Shown one piece after another: positions 8,981-18,407 of a stretch of 64,000 nt of DNA (positions are counted from its first letter, which is position 1; each line of letters opens with the position of its first letter). The notes beneath the pieces were generated by a model. The model saw nothing but the letters and a program-made list of their open reading frames with translations, did not search any database and was not told the DNA's origin. The DNA lies in contig NZ_LQPH01000076.1 in assembly GCF_002102255.1 (NCBI RefSeq), positions 50,813 through 114,812 on the forward strand. Direction: 5' to 3'. The translations under genes were made by a program, and so were the position numbers. Source of the DNA: Mycobacterium nebraskense (GTDB lineage: Bacteria; Actinomycetota; Actinomycetes; Mycobacteriales; Mycobacteriaceae).

Positions 8981-10149
8981 CAGAGACCCAGGAAGTTTCT
9001 GATGTTCCCACTGACGACGCGGACGGCGTCCTCGGGGCCGACGGCGTCAACCACCGCGGCCAGCGACCGCTCCGAATAGCCGTAGGTGCTTTCGTTGTGC
9101 GGGTAGTCGGAGGACCACATCACCTTGTCGATTCCTATTTCGTCGATCTGGGCGAGGCCGAGGCCGTCCACCATGAACGAGGCGCACATGTGGGTGTCCC
9201 AGTAATAGCGGATGTCGTGTTCGGGCTGGTGCGCGAGCATGTGCCGATACGAGGCCAGTACGTGCTCGGCGTCTTGCAAAGCCGGTGGGACCCAGGCGAT
9301 ACCACCTTCGAACCAACCGACCCGCAGCCCTGGATGACGGTCGAGGATGCCGCCGAAGACATACTTGGAGAACATTTCCCGGAACGAGTCGATGTTGACC
9401 ATCATGGCCACCGCGACGCTGTTGACCTCGCTCGGAATCTTCGGCTGGCTCTCCCCGATGTGGTGGGCAACGGGCAGCCCGGCGTCCTCGATTTCGTCCC
9501 ACACCGCGTCCATCGCGGCGCCGGAGAAGTCAATCGCGTGGCCGTTGTCGTCGTTGCCGGGGCTTATCGGCATCAGAAACGTTTTGAGCCCCAGCGATTT
9601 GAGCTCGGTCAGCGTGCGCCGGGCTCCGCGCGGATCCCACCAGTTGATCAAGCCGACCCCGTAGCAACGGCCGTCGGACCGCTCCTGCACGGCGGCGATG
9701 TGTTCGTTGTAGATGCGGAAGATGCGCTCGCGCAGGTCCTTGTCGGGATAGTGGAACAGGGCCAACACGGCGTTGGGAAACACCAATTCCTTGTCGACGC
9801 CGTCTTCCGCGAGCTCGCGCACCCGGGCGTCGATGTTGTTGCTGACCGCGCCGGCAAGGTCGTCGTATTGCATGAGCACCGCGCTGAAATCGCCGACCAC
9901 CATCGACTGCCCCGGCCGGCCGAGCAGGTAGGCGCCGTCCTCGTACCAGATTCGCGGCGCGTAATCCTTCAGGTCGTCGGGGAAGTGCTCGTAGAAGATG
10001 TCGTCGGCCACCGAGATGTGATTGTCGGCGGAGAACACCTCGGTGCCGACTGGCAGCCCGGTACTGAATTCCGAAGCATGACCGCGGCGGTCCTTGGGCG
10101 CACCGATCACACCCTCGGGGTAAAGGGTGCGAGCTTGAAGTGACATCAT
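8980..10149 (-). CDS. Amidohydrolase 2 family metal-dependent hydrolase
   Basis: A 389-residue TIM-barrel amidohydrolase of the Amidohydro_2 type (ACMSD/resorcylate decarboxylase-like). The N-terminal strand carries SADNHIS, where the usual HxH is reduced to a D-x-H form; the central His is seen in PVAHHIGES and the late Asp in WSSDYPHNEST. These enzymes hydrolyse or decarboxylate ring carboxylates. The start is one of the tandem ATGs at 10149/10146 behind AAAGGGACG. The ORF to 10203 overlaps the reductase gene and is not used. The gene lies 16 bases after carboxylic acid reductase. Confidence 0.85.
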   Translation of the reverse strand: MMSLQARTLYPEGVIGAPKDRRGHASEFSTGLPVGTEVFSADNHISVADDIFYEHFPDDLKDYAPRIWYEDGAYLLGRPGQSMVVGDFSAVLMQYDDLAGAVSNNIDARVRELAEDGVDKELVFPNAVLALFHYPDKDLRERIFRIYNEHIAAVQERSDGRCYGVGLINWWDPRGARRTLTELKSLGLKTFLMPISPGNDDNGHAIDFSGAAMDAVWDEIEDAGLPVAHHIGESQPKIPSEVNSVAVAMMVNIDSFREMFSKYVFGGILDRHPGLRVGWFEGGIAWVPPALQDAEHVLASYRHMLAHQPEHDIRYYWDTHMCASFMVDGLGLAQIDEIGIDKVMWSSDYPHNESTYGYSERSLAAVVDAVGPEDAVRVVSGNIRNFLGL

Positions 10150-10165
10150 CGTCCCTTTCTTCGTG

Positions 10166-13100
10166 CTACCTGGATAGCAGACCGATGCGTTCCAGGCCGG
10201 CAAGGTATTTGTCGATCAACTCCTGAGACAGATGGGGGATCGCACGACCGGCGTCGCGGACCGCGGTTTGGAACCGCTCTCCGGGCACAGGTGAACCCGC
10301 GACGGCCGCCATGGGTTCACGGTAGACGTCCAACACGGTCAACACGGAGTGCGCGCGCTGACGTTCGGGCAGTGCGCGCATCGCGGTTTCGAACCGGGTC
10401 AGCCACGCCGCGTACTCGTCGATCCGTTCGATCGGGTGGCCCGCGGCGACGATCCAGTCGACGAAGGTGTCCAGGGAGATGCCGTCGTCGTGGGGGTTGG
10501 TGGTGTTGTAGGTGTCGAAACCGCCACCGTGTTGTGGGCCGATGGCCGCGATCGCGTCGGCCAGGAAGTCGACCGGCAGGCCCTCGTAGTGGGGACGTGT
10601 GCCGTCACCGCCGTAGAACGACCGCGGGGCCACGCCGGTGGCGACCAGGCTGAACACCAGGCGGGTGAAGATGTCGGGCAGGTTGAGCTGCCCGGTGTAG
10701 CGGCTATCGGCGAGGATCATCCCGGGCCGGAACACCGCGACGGGCAGTCCGCACAGATCGTGCGCCTCGCGCATCAGCACCTCGCCGGCCCATTTGCTGA
10801 TCCCATAGCCGTTGGCGTAACCGTCGTTGACGACGCAGGCAGGCACCGCGCGGCGGATGTCGGTGTCCTCGTCGACGAGCTGATGCGCCACGGCGCTCAC
10901 GCCCATCGTGGAGACGTAGTGAATCGGCTTGAGCCGGGCGGTGATTGCCAGTCGGATCACTTCGGCCGTGCCCACTACGTTGGGCGCGAACAGCTGGCGA
11001 TAGGGCAGGACGTGGTTGACGTGGGCGGCCGGGTGGACCACGAGGTCAACGGTGCGGGCCAGCCGCTGCCAGGTCGTGTCGTCCAGGCCGAGGTTGGGCT
11101 CGCCGATATCCCCGGCCAGCACCTCGAGATGCCCGTTGGCCAGGGCGCGGAAGCGGTCCAGCAATGCGGCATCAGAACCCAATGCCGCCTCGATCCGCTG
11201 CCGGGCCTGCGTGGCGTCGGCGCCCCGCGCCAGGCATACCAGGGTGCCGCCCGAATCGGCGAGTCCCTGAAGCCATTCCATGCCGACGAAGCGGCCAAGG
11301 AATCCCGTTGCGCCGGTGAGCAAGACGGTGCGGATCTCGGCCGTGGGCAGCGGCAGCAGCATTGCGGATTTCAGCACGTCGTCGTCGATGAACTTGTCCA
11401 GGGTCAGCTCCCCGGCGTGCACCTCACTGTCGCCCCTGGTGTGCACCGATGCGTACGTCGGCCGCAGGCCGTCCGCGGCGCGATGGCGTTCGATGTGGTC
11501 GGCGACGCTGAGCAGGTCGCCGGTCGGATCGATCACCACACCCACCGGAACTTCGACGTCGTAGATGTCGGCGAGCAGGGTGGAGAAGGTCAATGCCGAC
11601 AGCGAATCGCCGCCCAGATCGATGAAACGCGCCTCGGGGGACACGTCGGCCGCCGGCGCGCCGAGCGTGGCCTGCACGGCCTTGGTGACGGTGGCCAGCA
11701 CCGGCTGATCGGCGCCCCCGGTGCGTAACGCGCGAAGCCGGCTGAGTTGGTCGTCGGCCATCGTCGCGTACAGCTGTTCGAGCTGATCGCCGTAGCGCTC
11801 TTTGAGCTTGGGCCGCAGGAACTTTCCAACGCCTGATAACAGGCCGTTGGCCAGGCTGAAAGGTTCCGATTCGATGAGGAAGTCGCGCGGGATCTCATAG
11901 CCGTTGAGCTGGTTGTCGCGGGCGATCTGACGCAGCGACTGGGCGATCGCCGCCGCACGCACACCGTCGTCGGTGGGTACGACCACCGCGAGCAGGAACG
12001 AGCGCGCGCTGTTGCCGTAGATGTAGATCTGATGGATCAGGGGGCTGGTCGAATACAGCGCCTCCAGCCGGGATACGGCAACGAATTCGCCCTGCGCGAG
12101 CTTGATCACGTTGTTGCGCCGATCGACGTAGCGCAGGCGGTCCGGGCCGACCTCGGCCATGATGTCGCCGGTTTTGTAGTAGCCGTCCGCGTCGAACATC
12201 GTGGCTGTCAGATCGGGCCGGTTGTAGTAACCCGCCATGAACCGGGCCGACTTCACTGCCAATTCCCCTCGCGGATAAGGCTTGTCGGTGTTGAAGTAGC
12301 CGAGCTCGGGAACATCGAGAAGTTTGTAGTCGATGACCGGCGGCCGCAGCACGTGCTCGTCGGCCACGATCATCCCGCCCGCGATTTCGGTGGACGAATA
12401 GCCGATCAGCAGATGCTGGTCGAGCACCTCTTCCATGAACTCCTTGATCTCCGGGGACAGGGCCGCCGATCCGCAGCCCACGGCCAGCACGCGCCCGCCC
12501 AGGATCTGCTCGCGGATGGCCGTGGTGATCTGCCCGCCGACGCCCTCGGGATCAGCGCCGGCCAATACGTGGCGGTCCAGCTCGCGCTGATAGTGGTGAT
12601 AGAACATCTCGCACACCCGCGGCACCAGGCTCAGCGACGTGGGCCGCACCGACGCCAGGTCCTCGAAGAGCGTCGAAAGGTCGCTCCTGGCGGCGAAATA
12701 ACTCGTGCCGCCGTTGGCCAGGGTCAAGATGACGTAGCCGTAGCCGATCAAGTGGCTCATCGGCATGTAGCTCAACGTGATGACCGCCTGATCGGACTGT
12801 GCGAGCCAGGTTCCGATGCACAGGCTTTCGGTGAACATCGCGCCTTTTGGTGTGCCGGTGCTGCCCGACGTGTAGAACACCCAGGCAAGCGGGTCTTCGC
12901 CGTCGGCGGCCACGTGCATGGGCGCGGGCGGCAGCGTGGCGCCGCGGGTGACGACGTCGTCGAAAGTTTCGATGGTCAGCGGCGCGCCCACCGCGGCCAG
13001 CCGCGCCTGCGCCGCCTCGTAGATGGCGCGTTGGTCGTCGTCGCGGGGCTCGTAATCGAAGACGATCAGGCGGCCCGGAACGGTGCCGGCTTCCGCTAAG

Positions 13101-13675
13101 ACTGCTTCCAAGCCCGTCGCCAGGTTGTCGATGCCCACGGCGAGAATGCGCGGCTGCGTTTCGGCGAGGATCGGCGCATGTTGGCTGGCCGGGGCGCTGG
13201 TCTGCAGGGGAACGACCACCGCGCCCAGGTAAATGCAGGCGCATTCGATGGCCGTGTAGTCGATGCTGGCGAAGCCGAGCACGCACACGAAATCCCCGGC
13301 TCGCACCGGATGCCGTTCGTGCCGGTGCCAATCGGCGGCCGTCGCCTGCACGCGCGCCCACAGGTTTGCGTAGCTCATGGTCTCGAATCGCGGCAAGAGA
13401 TGCAGGGCCGAGCGTCCGGTGGTGAGATCGGTGATGATCTCGCGGGCACGCTGTCCCAGCGCCGGGCGGCTCGCGTAACCCTGGAACACCGTCGCCATCA
13501 CCTCGGCGATCCGCAGCCCGGGGGCGCGTGCCGCCGCGGCGACGTCGTCGTCGGGTCGGGTGTCCCGGAATTGCTGGTCGACGGCGTACAACTGCTCACG
13601 CCGACGTGCCAACCGCTCCCATTGGTCCTGCTGGGCACCGGGATCCTGGACACCGGCTCGACCGACAAACGGCAT
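10166..13675 (-). CDS. car: Carboxylic acid reductase (adenylation-thiolation-reductase)
   Basis: An 1169-residue three-domain enzyme that reduces a carboxylic acid to an aldehyde with ATP and NADPH. The adenylation domain (about 50-640) has FYTSGSTGTPKGAM near residue 270 and YKTGD further on. The thiolation domain has the phosphopantetheine site LGGDSLS near residue 690. The reductase domain begins at LLTGATGFLGRF near 785 and has the catalytic Y-x-x-x-K as YGISK near 957. Length and order match Car/FadD9 of mycobacteria. It needs a phosphopantetheinyl transferase encoded elsewhere. It sits 3 bases behind an SDR that could handle the aldehyde. Confidence 0.95.
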   Translation of the reverse strand: MPFVGRAGVQDPGAQQDQWERLARRREQLYAVDQQFRDTRPDDDVAAAARAPGLRIAEVMATVFQGYASRPALGQRAREIITDLTTGRSALHLLPRFETMSYANLWARVQATAADWHRHERHPVRAGDFVCVLGFASIDYTAIECACIYLGAVVVPLQTSAPASQHAPILAETQPRILAVGIDNLATGLEAVLAEAGTVPGRLIVFDYEPRDDDQRAIYEAAQARLAAVGAPLTIETFDDVVTRGATLPPAPMHVAADGEDPLAWVFYTSGSTGTPKGAMFTESLCIGTWLAQSDQAVITLSYMPMSHLIGYGYVILTLANGGTSYFAARSDLSTLFEDLASVRPTSLSLVPRVCEMFYHHYQRELDRHVLAGADPEGVGGQITTAIREQILGGRVLAVGCGSAALSPEIKEFMEEVLDQHLLIGYSSTEIAGGMIVADEHVLRPPVIDYKLLDVPELGYFNTDKPYPRGELAVKSARFMAGYYNRPDLTATMFDADGYYKTGDIMAEVGPDRLRYVDRRNNVIKLAQGEFVAVSRLEALYSTSPLIHQIYIYGNSARSFLLAVVVPTDDGVRAAAIAQSLRQIARDNQLNGYEIPRDFLIESEPFSLANGLLSGVGKFLRPKLKERYGDQLEQLYATMADDQLSRLRALRTGGADQPVLATVTKAVQATLGAPAADVSPEARFIDLGGDSLSALTFSTLLADIYDVEVPVGVVIDPTGDLLSVADHIERHRAADGLRPTYASVHTRGDSEVHAGELTLDKFIDDDVLKSAMLLPLPTAEIRTVLLTGATGFLGRFVGMEWLQGLADSGGTLVCLARGADATQARQRIEAALGSDAALLDRFRALANGHLEVLAGDIGEPNLGLDDTTWQRLARTVDLVVHPAAHVNHVLPYRQLFAPNVVGTAEVIRLAITARLKPIHYVSTMGVSAVAHQLVDEDTDIRRAVPACVVNDGYANGYGISKWAGEVLMREAHDLCGLPVAVFRPGMILADSRYTGQLNLPDIFTRLVFSLVATGVAPRSFYGGDGTRPHYEGLPVDFLADAIAAIGPQHGGGFDTYNTTNPHDDGISLDTFVDWIVAAGHPIERIDEYAAWLTRFETAMRALPERQRAHSVLTVLDVYREPMAAVAGSPVPGERFQTAVRDAGRAIPHLSQELIDKYLAGLERIGLLSR

Positions 13676-13678
13676 CTT

Positions 13679-14635
13679 TCACCTCTCCCCGTCGGGATAT
13701 GTGACGCCGGTGAGTTGTTCGGAGAGCTGCCACAGCTGTCTCACATCGGGCTCGCTGCGCGCTGGCCCGGGAACCCCGGCGAAAGTCACTCCGCCCCTGA
13801 CGGTTTCGTAGAAGCCGCGCGGGCCATAGTATTTGGCGCCCTGCGCGTCCGGTGACACCGCGGCGTAGAGAGTCGGCTTGATGCCTTCATCGATGTCGAG
13901 CCACATGAACGGCAGCACCCGCCACGTCAATCGGGTGAACCGCGCCTGCAACGTCGGCCGGGTCCGGCCATAGGAGGCGCCGCTGAGCAAGTTGGTCTTG
14001 GTCAAGCCGGGGTGGGCGGCGTTGGACATTAACCCCCAACCGCCAAGGCGACTGCGCCGGTCCAGTTCGACGGCGAACATCAGCTGCGCCAGCTTGGCCA
14101 ACCCGTAGGAGCGCATCGGGCGGTAGCCGTGCTCCGCGTTGGGATCGTCGAAGGTGAGATTGCGCTGGGTCGCCGCCAGGCTGCTGACGGTCACCACCCG
14201 CGCGGACCGCGCTGCGCGTAGCAGCGGAAGCAGGTGCCGGGTCAACGCGAAGTGCCCCAAATGGTTGGTGCCGAACTGCAATTCAAAGCCGTCGTGGGTC
14301 TCCTGTCGTTGCGGCGGCGTCATGATGCCGGCGTTGTTGATCAGGATGTCGATCGGGCGGCCCTCGGCGGCCAGCTCTTCACCCAGCGCCGCCACGCTTT
14401 TCAGCGACGACAGGTCCAAGTGTCTGATGGTCAGCTTGGCCGCGGGCACGTCACGGCGGATCGCGGCGATCGCTTCTTCGCCCTTGGCCTTATCGCGGAT
14501 CGCCATGACCACGTCGGCGCCCGCCGCGGACAGCCTCTTCGCCAAACCGAATCCCAAGCCGCTATTGGCCCCGGTCACGACGGCGAAACCGCCGCGCAGG
14601 TCCGGCACGCGCAGGCTCAGATCAGGCTTCACCAT
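13679..14635 (-). CDS. SDR family oxidoreductase
   Basis: A 318-residue short-chain dehydrogenase of the retinol dehydrogenase/WWOX-like type. Marks: [12 protein letters not shown] cofactor loop near residue 20, NNAGIM, VSSLA with the catalytic Ser, and SYGLAKLAQ with Y-x-x-x-K. It overlaps the end of the P450 gene by 7 bases and is followed after 3 bases by carboxylic acid reductase, so it is likely to interconvert the aldehyde product and an alcohol, or to oxidise an alcohol made by the P450. No membrane segment is evident. Confidence 0.9.
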   Translation of the reverse strand: MVKPDLSLRVPDLRGGFAVVTGANSGLGFGLAKRLSAAGADVVMAIRDKAKGEEAIAAIRRDVPAAKLTIRHLDLSSLKSVAALGEELAAEGRPIDILINNAGIMTPPQRQETHDGFELQFGTNHLGHFALTRHLLPLLRAARSARVVTVSSLAATQRNLTFDDPNAEHGYRPMRSYGLAKLAQLMFAVELDRRSRLGGWGLMSNAAHPGLTKTNLLSGASYGRTRPTLQARFTRLTWRVLPFMWLDIDEGIKPTLYAAVSPDAQGAKYYGPRGFYETVRGGVTFAGVPGPARSEPDVRQLWQLSEQLTGVTYPDGER

Positions 14636-15852
14636 GTCACTGGGAGCTCATACAGGCCGTACGCCAGCGCGTCGTGTTTGAACGGCAGCTCTTCCACCGG
14701 CACCGCGAGCTGCAGGGTCGGGACGCGGCGCAGCAAGGTGGGCAAGACGATCTGCAGCTCCATCCGGGCCAGCTGCTGGCCGACGCACTGGTGGCGACCG
14801 TAGCCGAACCCGACGTGTGCGCCGTCCTCCCGGCGCAGGTCGAGCCGGTCCGGGTCGGGGAATTGCCGGGCATCCCAGTTCGCCGGCGCCACGTCGAGGA
14901 TGATGCCCTCGCCCGCGCGGATCGTCTCGCCGCCCACCGCGATGTCCTCAACGGCGATGCGGCGCTGCCCGGTCTGAATGATGCTGAGGTAGCGCATCAA
15001 TTCCTCGACCGCGACGGCGATCACCTTCGGATCGTCGGTGTCGCGCATCAGCGCCGACTGGTCGGGGTGGTCGAGCAGGGCCGCGATGCTCAGACTGATC
15101 ATGTTGGCGGTGGTCTCATGCCCGGCGATGAGCACACCGGTGGCCAGCTGCGCGGCTTCGCGCACGCTGAGCTCTTCGGCATTGACCCGCTCGGCTAGGT
15201 CGGACACCAAATCTTCCGACGGGTCTTGCATTTTGGCCCGCACCAAGTTGGCCAGGTACTTCGCCAACGACGCGGCGCCTTGCGCAGTGTCCTCCTCGGT
15301 GGCATAGCGGCCCATGCCCCGCTGGGCCTGGGTCTGGAAGAAATCCGCGTCCTCATATGGCACGCCCAACAACTGACTGATAACCAACGAGGGGACGGGC
15401 AGCGCCAACGTGCTGACGATGTCGCCCGGCTTGGGGCCGGCCAGCAACGCGTCGATGTGATCGTCGGTGATCTGCTGTACCGCGGGCCGCAGCGCCTCAA
15501 CCCGCTTGAACGTGAACGGCTTTGACAGCATCCGGCGGAATCGGGTGTGCTCTTCGGCGTCGGAGGTGAACACCGAACGCGGACGCTTGTGTACCGTCGC
15601 CAGCATTCCCTCGTTCCAATGCGGATACCCCGGCAGCCGGTCGTCGACGCTGGCGCGCGAGTCGGTGAACAACGCCCGGATCGCCTCATAGCCGTGGATC
15701 AGCCACGGCGTGCTGTCGTCCCAGATCCGGACCCGGCTCAGCTGCTTGTCGGCGTTGAGCTCCAACACCTTTGGCGGCGGGGCGAACGGGCAACCCGGCG
15801 CCCGCGACATCGGGAACTCCGGGATATCGGTGGCGGTCGAGACGTCGGTCAT
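14629..15852 (-). CDS. Cytochrome P450
   Basis: A 407-residue soluble bacterial P450. The I-helix oxygen-binding motif AGHETTAN, the K-helix ExxR (EELMR) and the heme loop [10 protein letters not shown] with Cys356 as iron ligand are all intact. The start MTDVSTATD at 15852 is chosen because the upstream extension overlaps the TetR gene; it lies 40 bases behind it. The sequence looks like the CYP105-type group but the family number cannot be fixed by eye. There is no ferredoxin or reductase in the operon. It probably hydroxylates the substrate processed by the SDR and carboxylic acid reductase. Confidence 0.92.
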   Translation of the reverse strand: MTDVSTATDIPEFPMSRAPGCPFAPPPKVLELNADKQLSRVRIWDDSTPWLIHGYEAIRALFTDSRASVDDRLPGYPHWNEGMLATVHKRPRSVFTSDAEEHTRFRRMLSKPFTFKRVEALRPAVQQITDDHIDALLAGPKPGDIVSTLALPVPSLVISQLLGVPYEDADFFQTQAQRGMGRYATEEDTAQGAASLAKYLANLVRAKMQDPSEDLVSDLAERVNAEELSVREAAQLATGVLIAGHETTANMISLSIAALLDHPDQSALMRDTDDPKVIAVAVEELMRYLSIIQTGQRRIAVEDIAVGGETIRAGEGIILDVAPANWDARQFPDPDRLDLRREDGAHVGFGYGRHQCVGQQLARMELQIVLPTLLRRVPTLQLAVPVEELPFKHDALAYGLYELPVTW

Positions 15853-15892
15853 CGTTCTCCTCGGTTGGGGGCCTGTTCTGGTCTTCGGTGGA

Positions 15893-16570
15893 CTAGCCGC
15901 CTGCCGCACCCACGTGGACCGGTGCGCGCCACAGGCCGACGATCGCGTCGATGAGGCCTTCGCCGGCGACCGGCCAGGCCGAACGCGCACGCGGTCCGTG
16001 CTCGGCCAGTGCGCTTTCGTGCTCGGCGCAGGTGTGCATCAGCAGGTTGCGCACCATGACCATCCGTTCGGAACGCACCCGCCTGGGCAGGTCGGGAAGG
16101 CAGCGGTTGATGCCGTCGATGGTCCGCACGAGCAGCGGCGACGCGAGCGCGTCTTTGGTGACGACGTGGCGGTAGGTGGGATCGGCCATGGCTTGGGCGG
16201 CGAACCGGGCATACCAGCTGGGCGTGCCCAGCGCGTGCAGGTGGTCGGTGAGTGGCCGCACCAACGCGCCTACCCAGTCGCGCAGGTCGGTCGATTCGTC
16301 GACGGCGGTCAGCATCTGCGCCCGCAATTCCTCGATTGGCTCCCGATGCTTGCTTTCGATCGCTCGAAGCAGGTCGGTCCTCGTCCCGAAGTGGTAGCAA
16401 GCCGCGGCGTTGTTGCCCTGTCCGGCCGCCTCGCTTATCTGCCGGTTCGAAACGGCATACATGCCGCGTTCGGCGAACAGCACTTCCGCGGCCGACAGGA
16501 TCGCCTCCCGGGTGCCTGTCGACCTGTCGGAGCGGGCGATACGCTCGGCGGTCATCGCCTCAGTGAACAC
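15893..16570 (-). CDS. TetR/AcrR family transcriptional regulator
   Basis: A 225-residue regulator with an N-terminal helix-turn-helix (about 22-70: REAILSAAEVLFAERG, then NAAACYHFGTR) and a C-terminal TetR_C-type ligand domain. The GTG at 16570 is taken as start, with an ATG at 16555 as alternative. It is the first gene of the operon that runs through P450, SDR, carboxylic acid reductase, amidohydrolase and two M24 genes, so it probably controls its own operon through the AT-rich inverted repeat just upstream at 16583-16602. Confidence 0.87.
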   Translation of the reverse strand: MFTEAMTAERIARSDRSTGTREAILSAAEVLFAERGMYAVSNRQISEAAGQGNNAAACYHFGTRTDLLRAIESKHREPIEELRAQMLTAVDESTDLRDWVGALVRPLTDHLHALGTPSWYARFAAQAMADPTYRHVVTKDALASPLLVRTIDGINRCLPDLPRRVRSERMVMVRNLLMHTCAEHESALAEHGPRARSAWPVAGEGLIDAIVGLWRAPVHVGAAGG

Positions 16571-16582
16571 TGGCGACCTGAT

Positions 16583-16602
16583 TAAATCAAGCAGTTTATT
16601 TA
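16583..16602. promoter_or_regulatory. Candidate TetR operator of the P450/CAR operon
   Basis: TAAATCAA and TTTATTTA separated by GCAG form an inverted repeat with one mismatch in eight. It lies 12 bases before the TetR start and stands out as an AT-rich island in GC-rich DNA. Also in range to control the divergent Ddn-like gene at 16718. Confidence 0.5.
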
Positions 16603-16705
16603 AGGGCGCGGCGCCCGTCGCGATGCCGTCAGCGGCCGCCCCCGAATCCCCGGCCCGTCAAGGTGATTTCATCGCTTCGACGCCCGGGCCGCGGCGCCCC
16701 GGGAA

Positions 16706-16711
16706 TACAGT
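16706..16711 (+). promoter_or_regulatory. -10 box for leaderless Ddn-like gene
   Basis: TACAGT followed by six bases and the ATG at 16718. This is the leaderless arrangement, with no ribosome-binding site in front of the gene. Confidence 0.5.
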
Positions 16712-16717
16712 CTTCGT

Positions 16718-17278
16718 ATGAATCCGCTTCAGCGGGTGGCTCGCAATCCGGCGGCCTACCGCCGGCTCGTCCTGAATGGGCGGCCGGTCGCGGAGAATAT
16801 CGAGGCGCTGCTGCGGTTCGCGACGGGTGGGCGGCTCGGCGTTTTGGACCTCGCCGGGCTGCCGAACGTGCGGATCACGACGCCGGGTCGCAAAACGGGT
16901 CTTGCCCGCACGGCGACGGTGCAATACGTCCCGGTCGAGAACGGGCTGCTGCTGGTCGGCTCGAACTGGGGCCGGGATCGCCACCCGTCGTGGTCGGCGA
17001 ATCTGAAAGCTGCCCAACGGGTTACCGTCCGAAGGCGCGGCCACCGCTTCGTCGCAACGGTGCGGTTGCTCATGGGCGAGGAGCGCGACGAAGCATGGTC
17101 CACGCTGCTGGCGCACTGGCCGAACTATCAGGTCGCCCAAGATCGCGCGGGACGTCGGCAATTCCGGCTGTTTCTGCTCACGCCGACCTCGTTGGCGTCG
17201 CACCGAGGACAAGCGATTCTGGCCATGGCGCAGCCATGGCGAGCGAAACCCGCGCCTACCCGGCGAGCCCCTTCTTGA
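16718..17278 (+). CDS. Ddn-like deazaflavin (F420)-dependent nitroreductase family protein
   Basis: A 186-residue member of the mycobacterial Ddn/FDOR-A family (formerly DUF385), which uses reduced cofactor F420 on quinones or nitro compounds. The split-barrel core shows TTPGRKTG near residue 55, then VGSNWGRDRHPSW and NLKA, typical cofactor-side motifs. The C-terminus is basic. The gene is divergent from the TetR-P450 operon and its 3' end overlaps the convergent lipoprotein gene by 23 bases. Physiological substrate not deducible. Confidence 0.87.
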   Translation: MNPLQRVARNPAAYRRLVLNGRPVAENIEALLRFATGGRLGVLDLAGLPNVRITTPGRKTGLARTATVQYVPVENGLLLVGSNWGRDRHPSWSANLKAAQRVTVRRRGHRFVATVRLLMGEERDEAWSTLLAHWPNYQVAQDRAGRRQFRLFLLTPTSLASHRGQAILAMAQPWRAKPAPTRRAPS

Positions 17279-17867
17279 TGGCCGCATCTTGCTTCTGGCC
17301 GACATCGGTGACGAAGTCCGGTGGCACGAGGGCGTCGGGCGGCCCGTCGAATTCGATCTCGACGAAGGCCCTGCCCTCGGTAAACAGCAGAACGGTCACC
17401 CCCTTTGCGCCGTCGGGAGAGGGCCCCGAGATCGTCGTTCCGCCAGTGCCGATCGCGATCGGTTCCGGCACTCCGTGGACGTAACCGTCGTGTGTCGCCT
17501 TCGCTGATTCCAGCGCGCTGAGCGCGGCGGCAGCATCCGGTAGAACCTGGATGCTCTCGACGATCACATGCGTGCGGCCCTGGTTACTGAACGTGGTGGT
17601 GGCGCCCGGTTGGCCGTTCGGGTTGTTGATGGGTGGGTCGGCGGTGAAGCTCTCGGGCGCGTTGATGTCGCTCGCCTGGATCAGCAGTTTGGTGTAGTCC
17701 GTCGGCTGCGCGGGTGCAGACGTCGAGGCCGAGCTGCTCGCAGAACTCGAGGCGGATCGCGGCGTCGATGGCGAGGACTTGGATCCGCCGGCGCAGCCGA
17801 CCACCGATGTGGCGGCCAGCGTTACCGCTACCGCCGGCGCAGCGGCCCGCGCCAGAGAAATCTTCAT
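17256..17867 (-). CDS. Putative lipoprotein, paralogue of the one at 18408-19025
   Basis: A 203-residue secreted lipoprotein candidate. The signal peptide ends in SVVGCAGG, with the lipobox Cys near residue 25, followed by a Ser/Thr/Pro-rich linker (about 27-55) and a globular domain beginning YTKLLIQASDINAP. The paralogue two genes upstream shares the whole domain, including SDINAP, NPNGQPG and the terminal DVGQKQDAAIKKGL. The start MKISLAR at 17867 gives a proper signal peptide. No family name recognised. It probably sits on the outer face of the cytoplasmic membrane with the four-helix protein encoded just upstream. Confidence 0.8.
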   Translation of the reverse strand: MKISLARAAAPAVAVTLAATSVVGCAGGSKSSPSTPRSASSSASSSASTSAPAQPTDYTKLLIQASDINAPESFTADPPINNPNGQPGATTTFSNQGRTHVIVESIQVLPDAAAALSALESAKATHDGYVHGVPEPIAIGTGGTTISGPSPDGAKGVTVLLFTEGRAFVEIEFDGPPDALVPPDFVTDVGQKQDAAIKKGLAG

Positions 17868-17885
17868 GGCTCCGCGCCTCAAACG

Positions 17886-18377
17886 CTAGCCCGGGTTGGA
17901 TTTTTTCAGGCGTGCGATCTCCTCGCCCCAAACCGATTGTGCGCCAGCATCACCCACGCGGTAAATCTGGACCATCGAAGCGGTGCCGACGGCGAGCGCG
18001 AGTATCGCGACGATTCCCCGGGTGGCCATGCGGCCTTTGTCCGACCGGCGTTCGATCACGCGCAGCGCCACGAGGACCAGCGCGACCGCCAGCAGTGCAG
18101 CGGAAAAGTAGACCATCGTGCTGCCTCGGGAGGCGTGCTCCTGCAAGATGGGGCTGGGTTTGGCCCTCAGGTCGTAAAGCCATGCCCCGGCGTTAATAGT
18201 GATCGGCGTCAAGACCATATTGCCGGCGGCCAGTATCACCGTGAGCCACAACAGCCGGCCCCGCCGCGCCGCCGGCCACAGACCGCACACGATCACCAGC
18301 AGGGCGGTCAGCGGCACGAGCACCAACACGAGGTGCAGCAGCAGGACGTGCGCCGGCATCCCGTTGACGATGGTCAT
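17886..18377 (-). CDS. Four-helix integral membrane protein, DUF2231-like
   Basis: A 163-residue protein with four predicted membrane helices (about 10-32, 40-62, 85-107 and 118-138). The N-terminal GMPAHVLLLHLVLVLVPL resembles the DUF2231 family, where an early His-rich helix is conserved. It lies between two paralogous lipoprotein genes on the same strand (18 bases before one, 30 bases after the other), so the three likely form one transcript and perhaps one envelope complex. Function unknown. Confidence 0.75.
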   Translation of the reverse strand: MTIVNGMPAHVLLLHLVLVLVPLTALLVIVCGLWPAARRGRLLWLTVILAAGNMVLTPITINAGAWLYDLRAKPSPILQEHASRGSTMVYFSAALLAVALVLVALRVIERRSDKGRMATRGIVAILALAVGTASMVQIYRVGDAGAQSVWGEEIARLKKSNPG

Positions 18378-18407
18378 TTGACTCCTTGGTGGGCGGTCAG
18401 TTCGCGC

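Noticed and set aside
10349..11728. 459-residue frame antisense to carboxylic acid reductase
   Set aside because: Shadow frame; the reductase and thiolation motifs lie on the minus strand.
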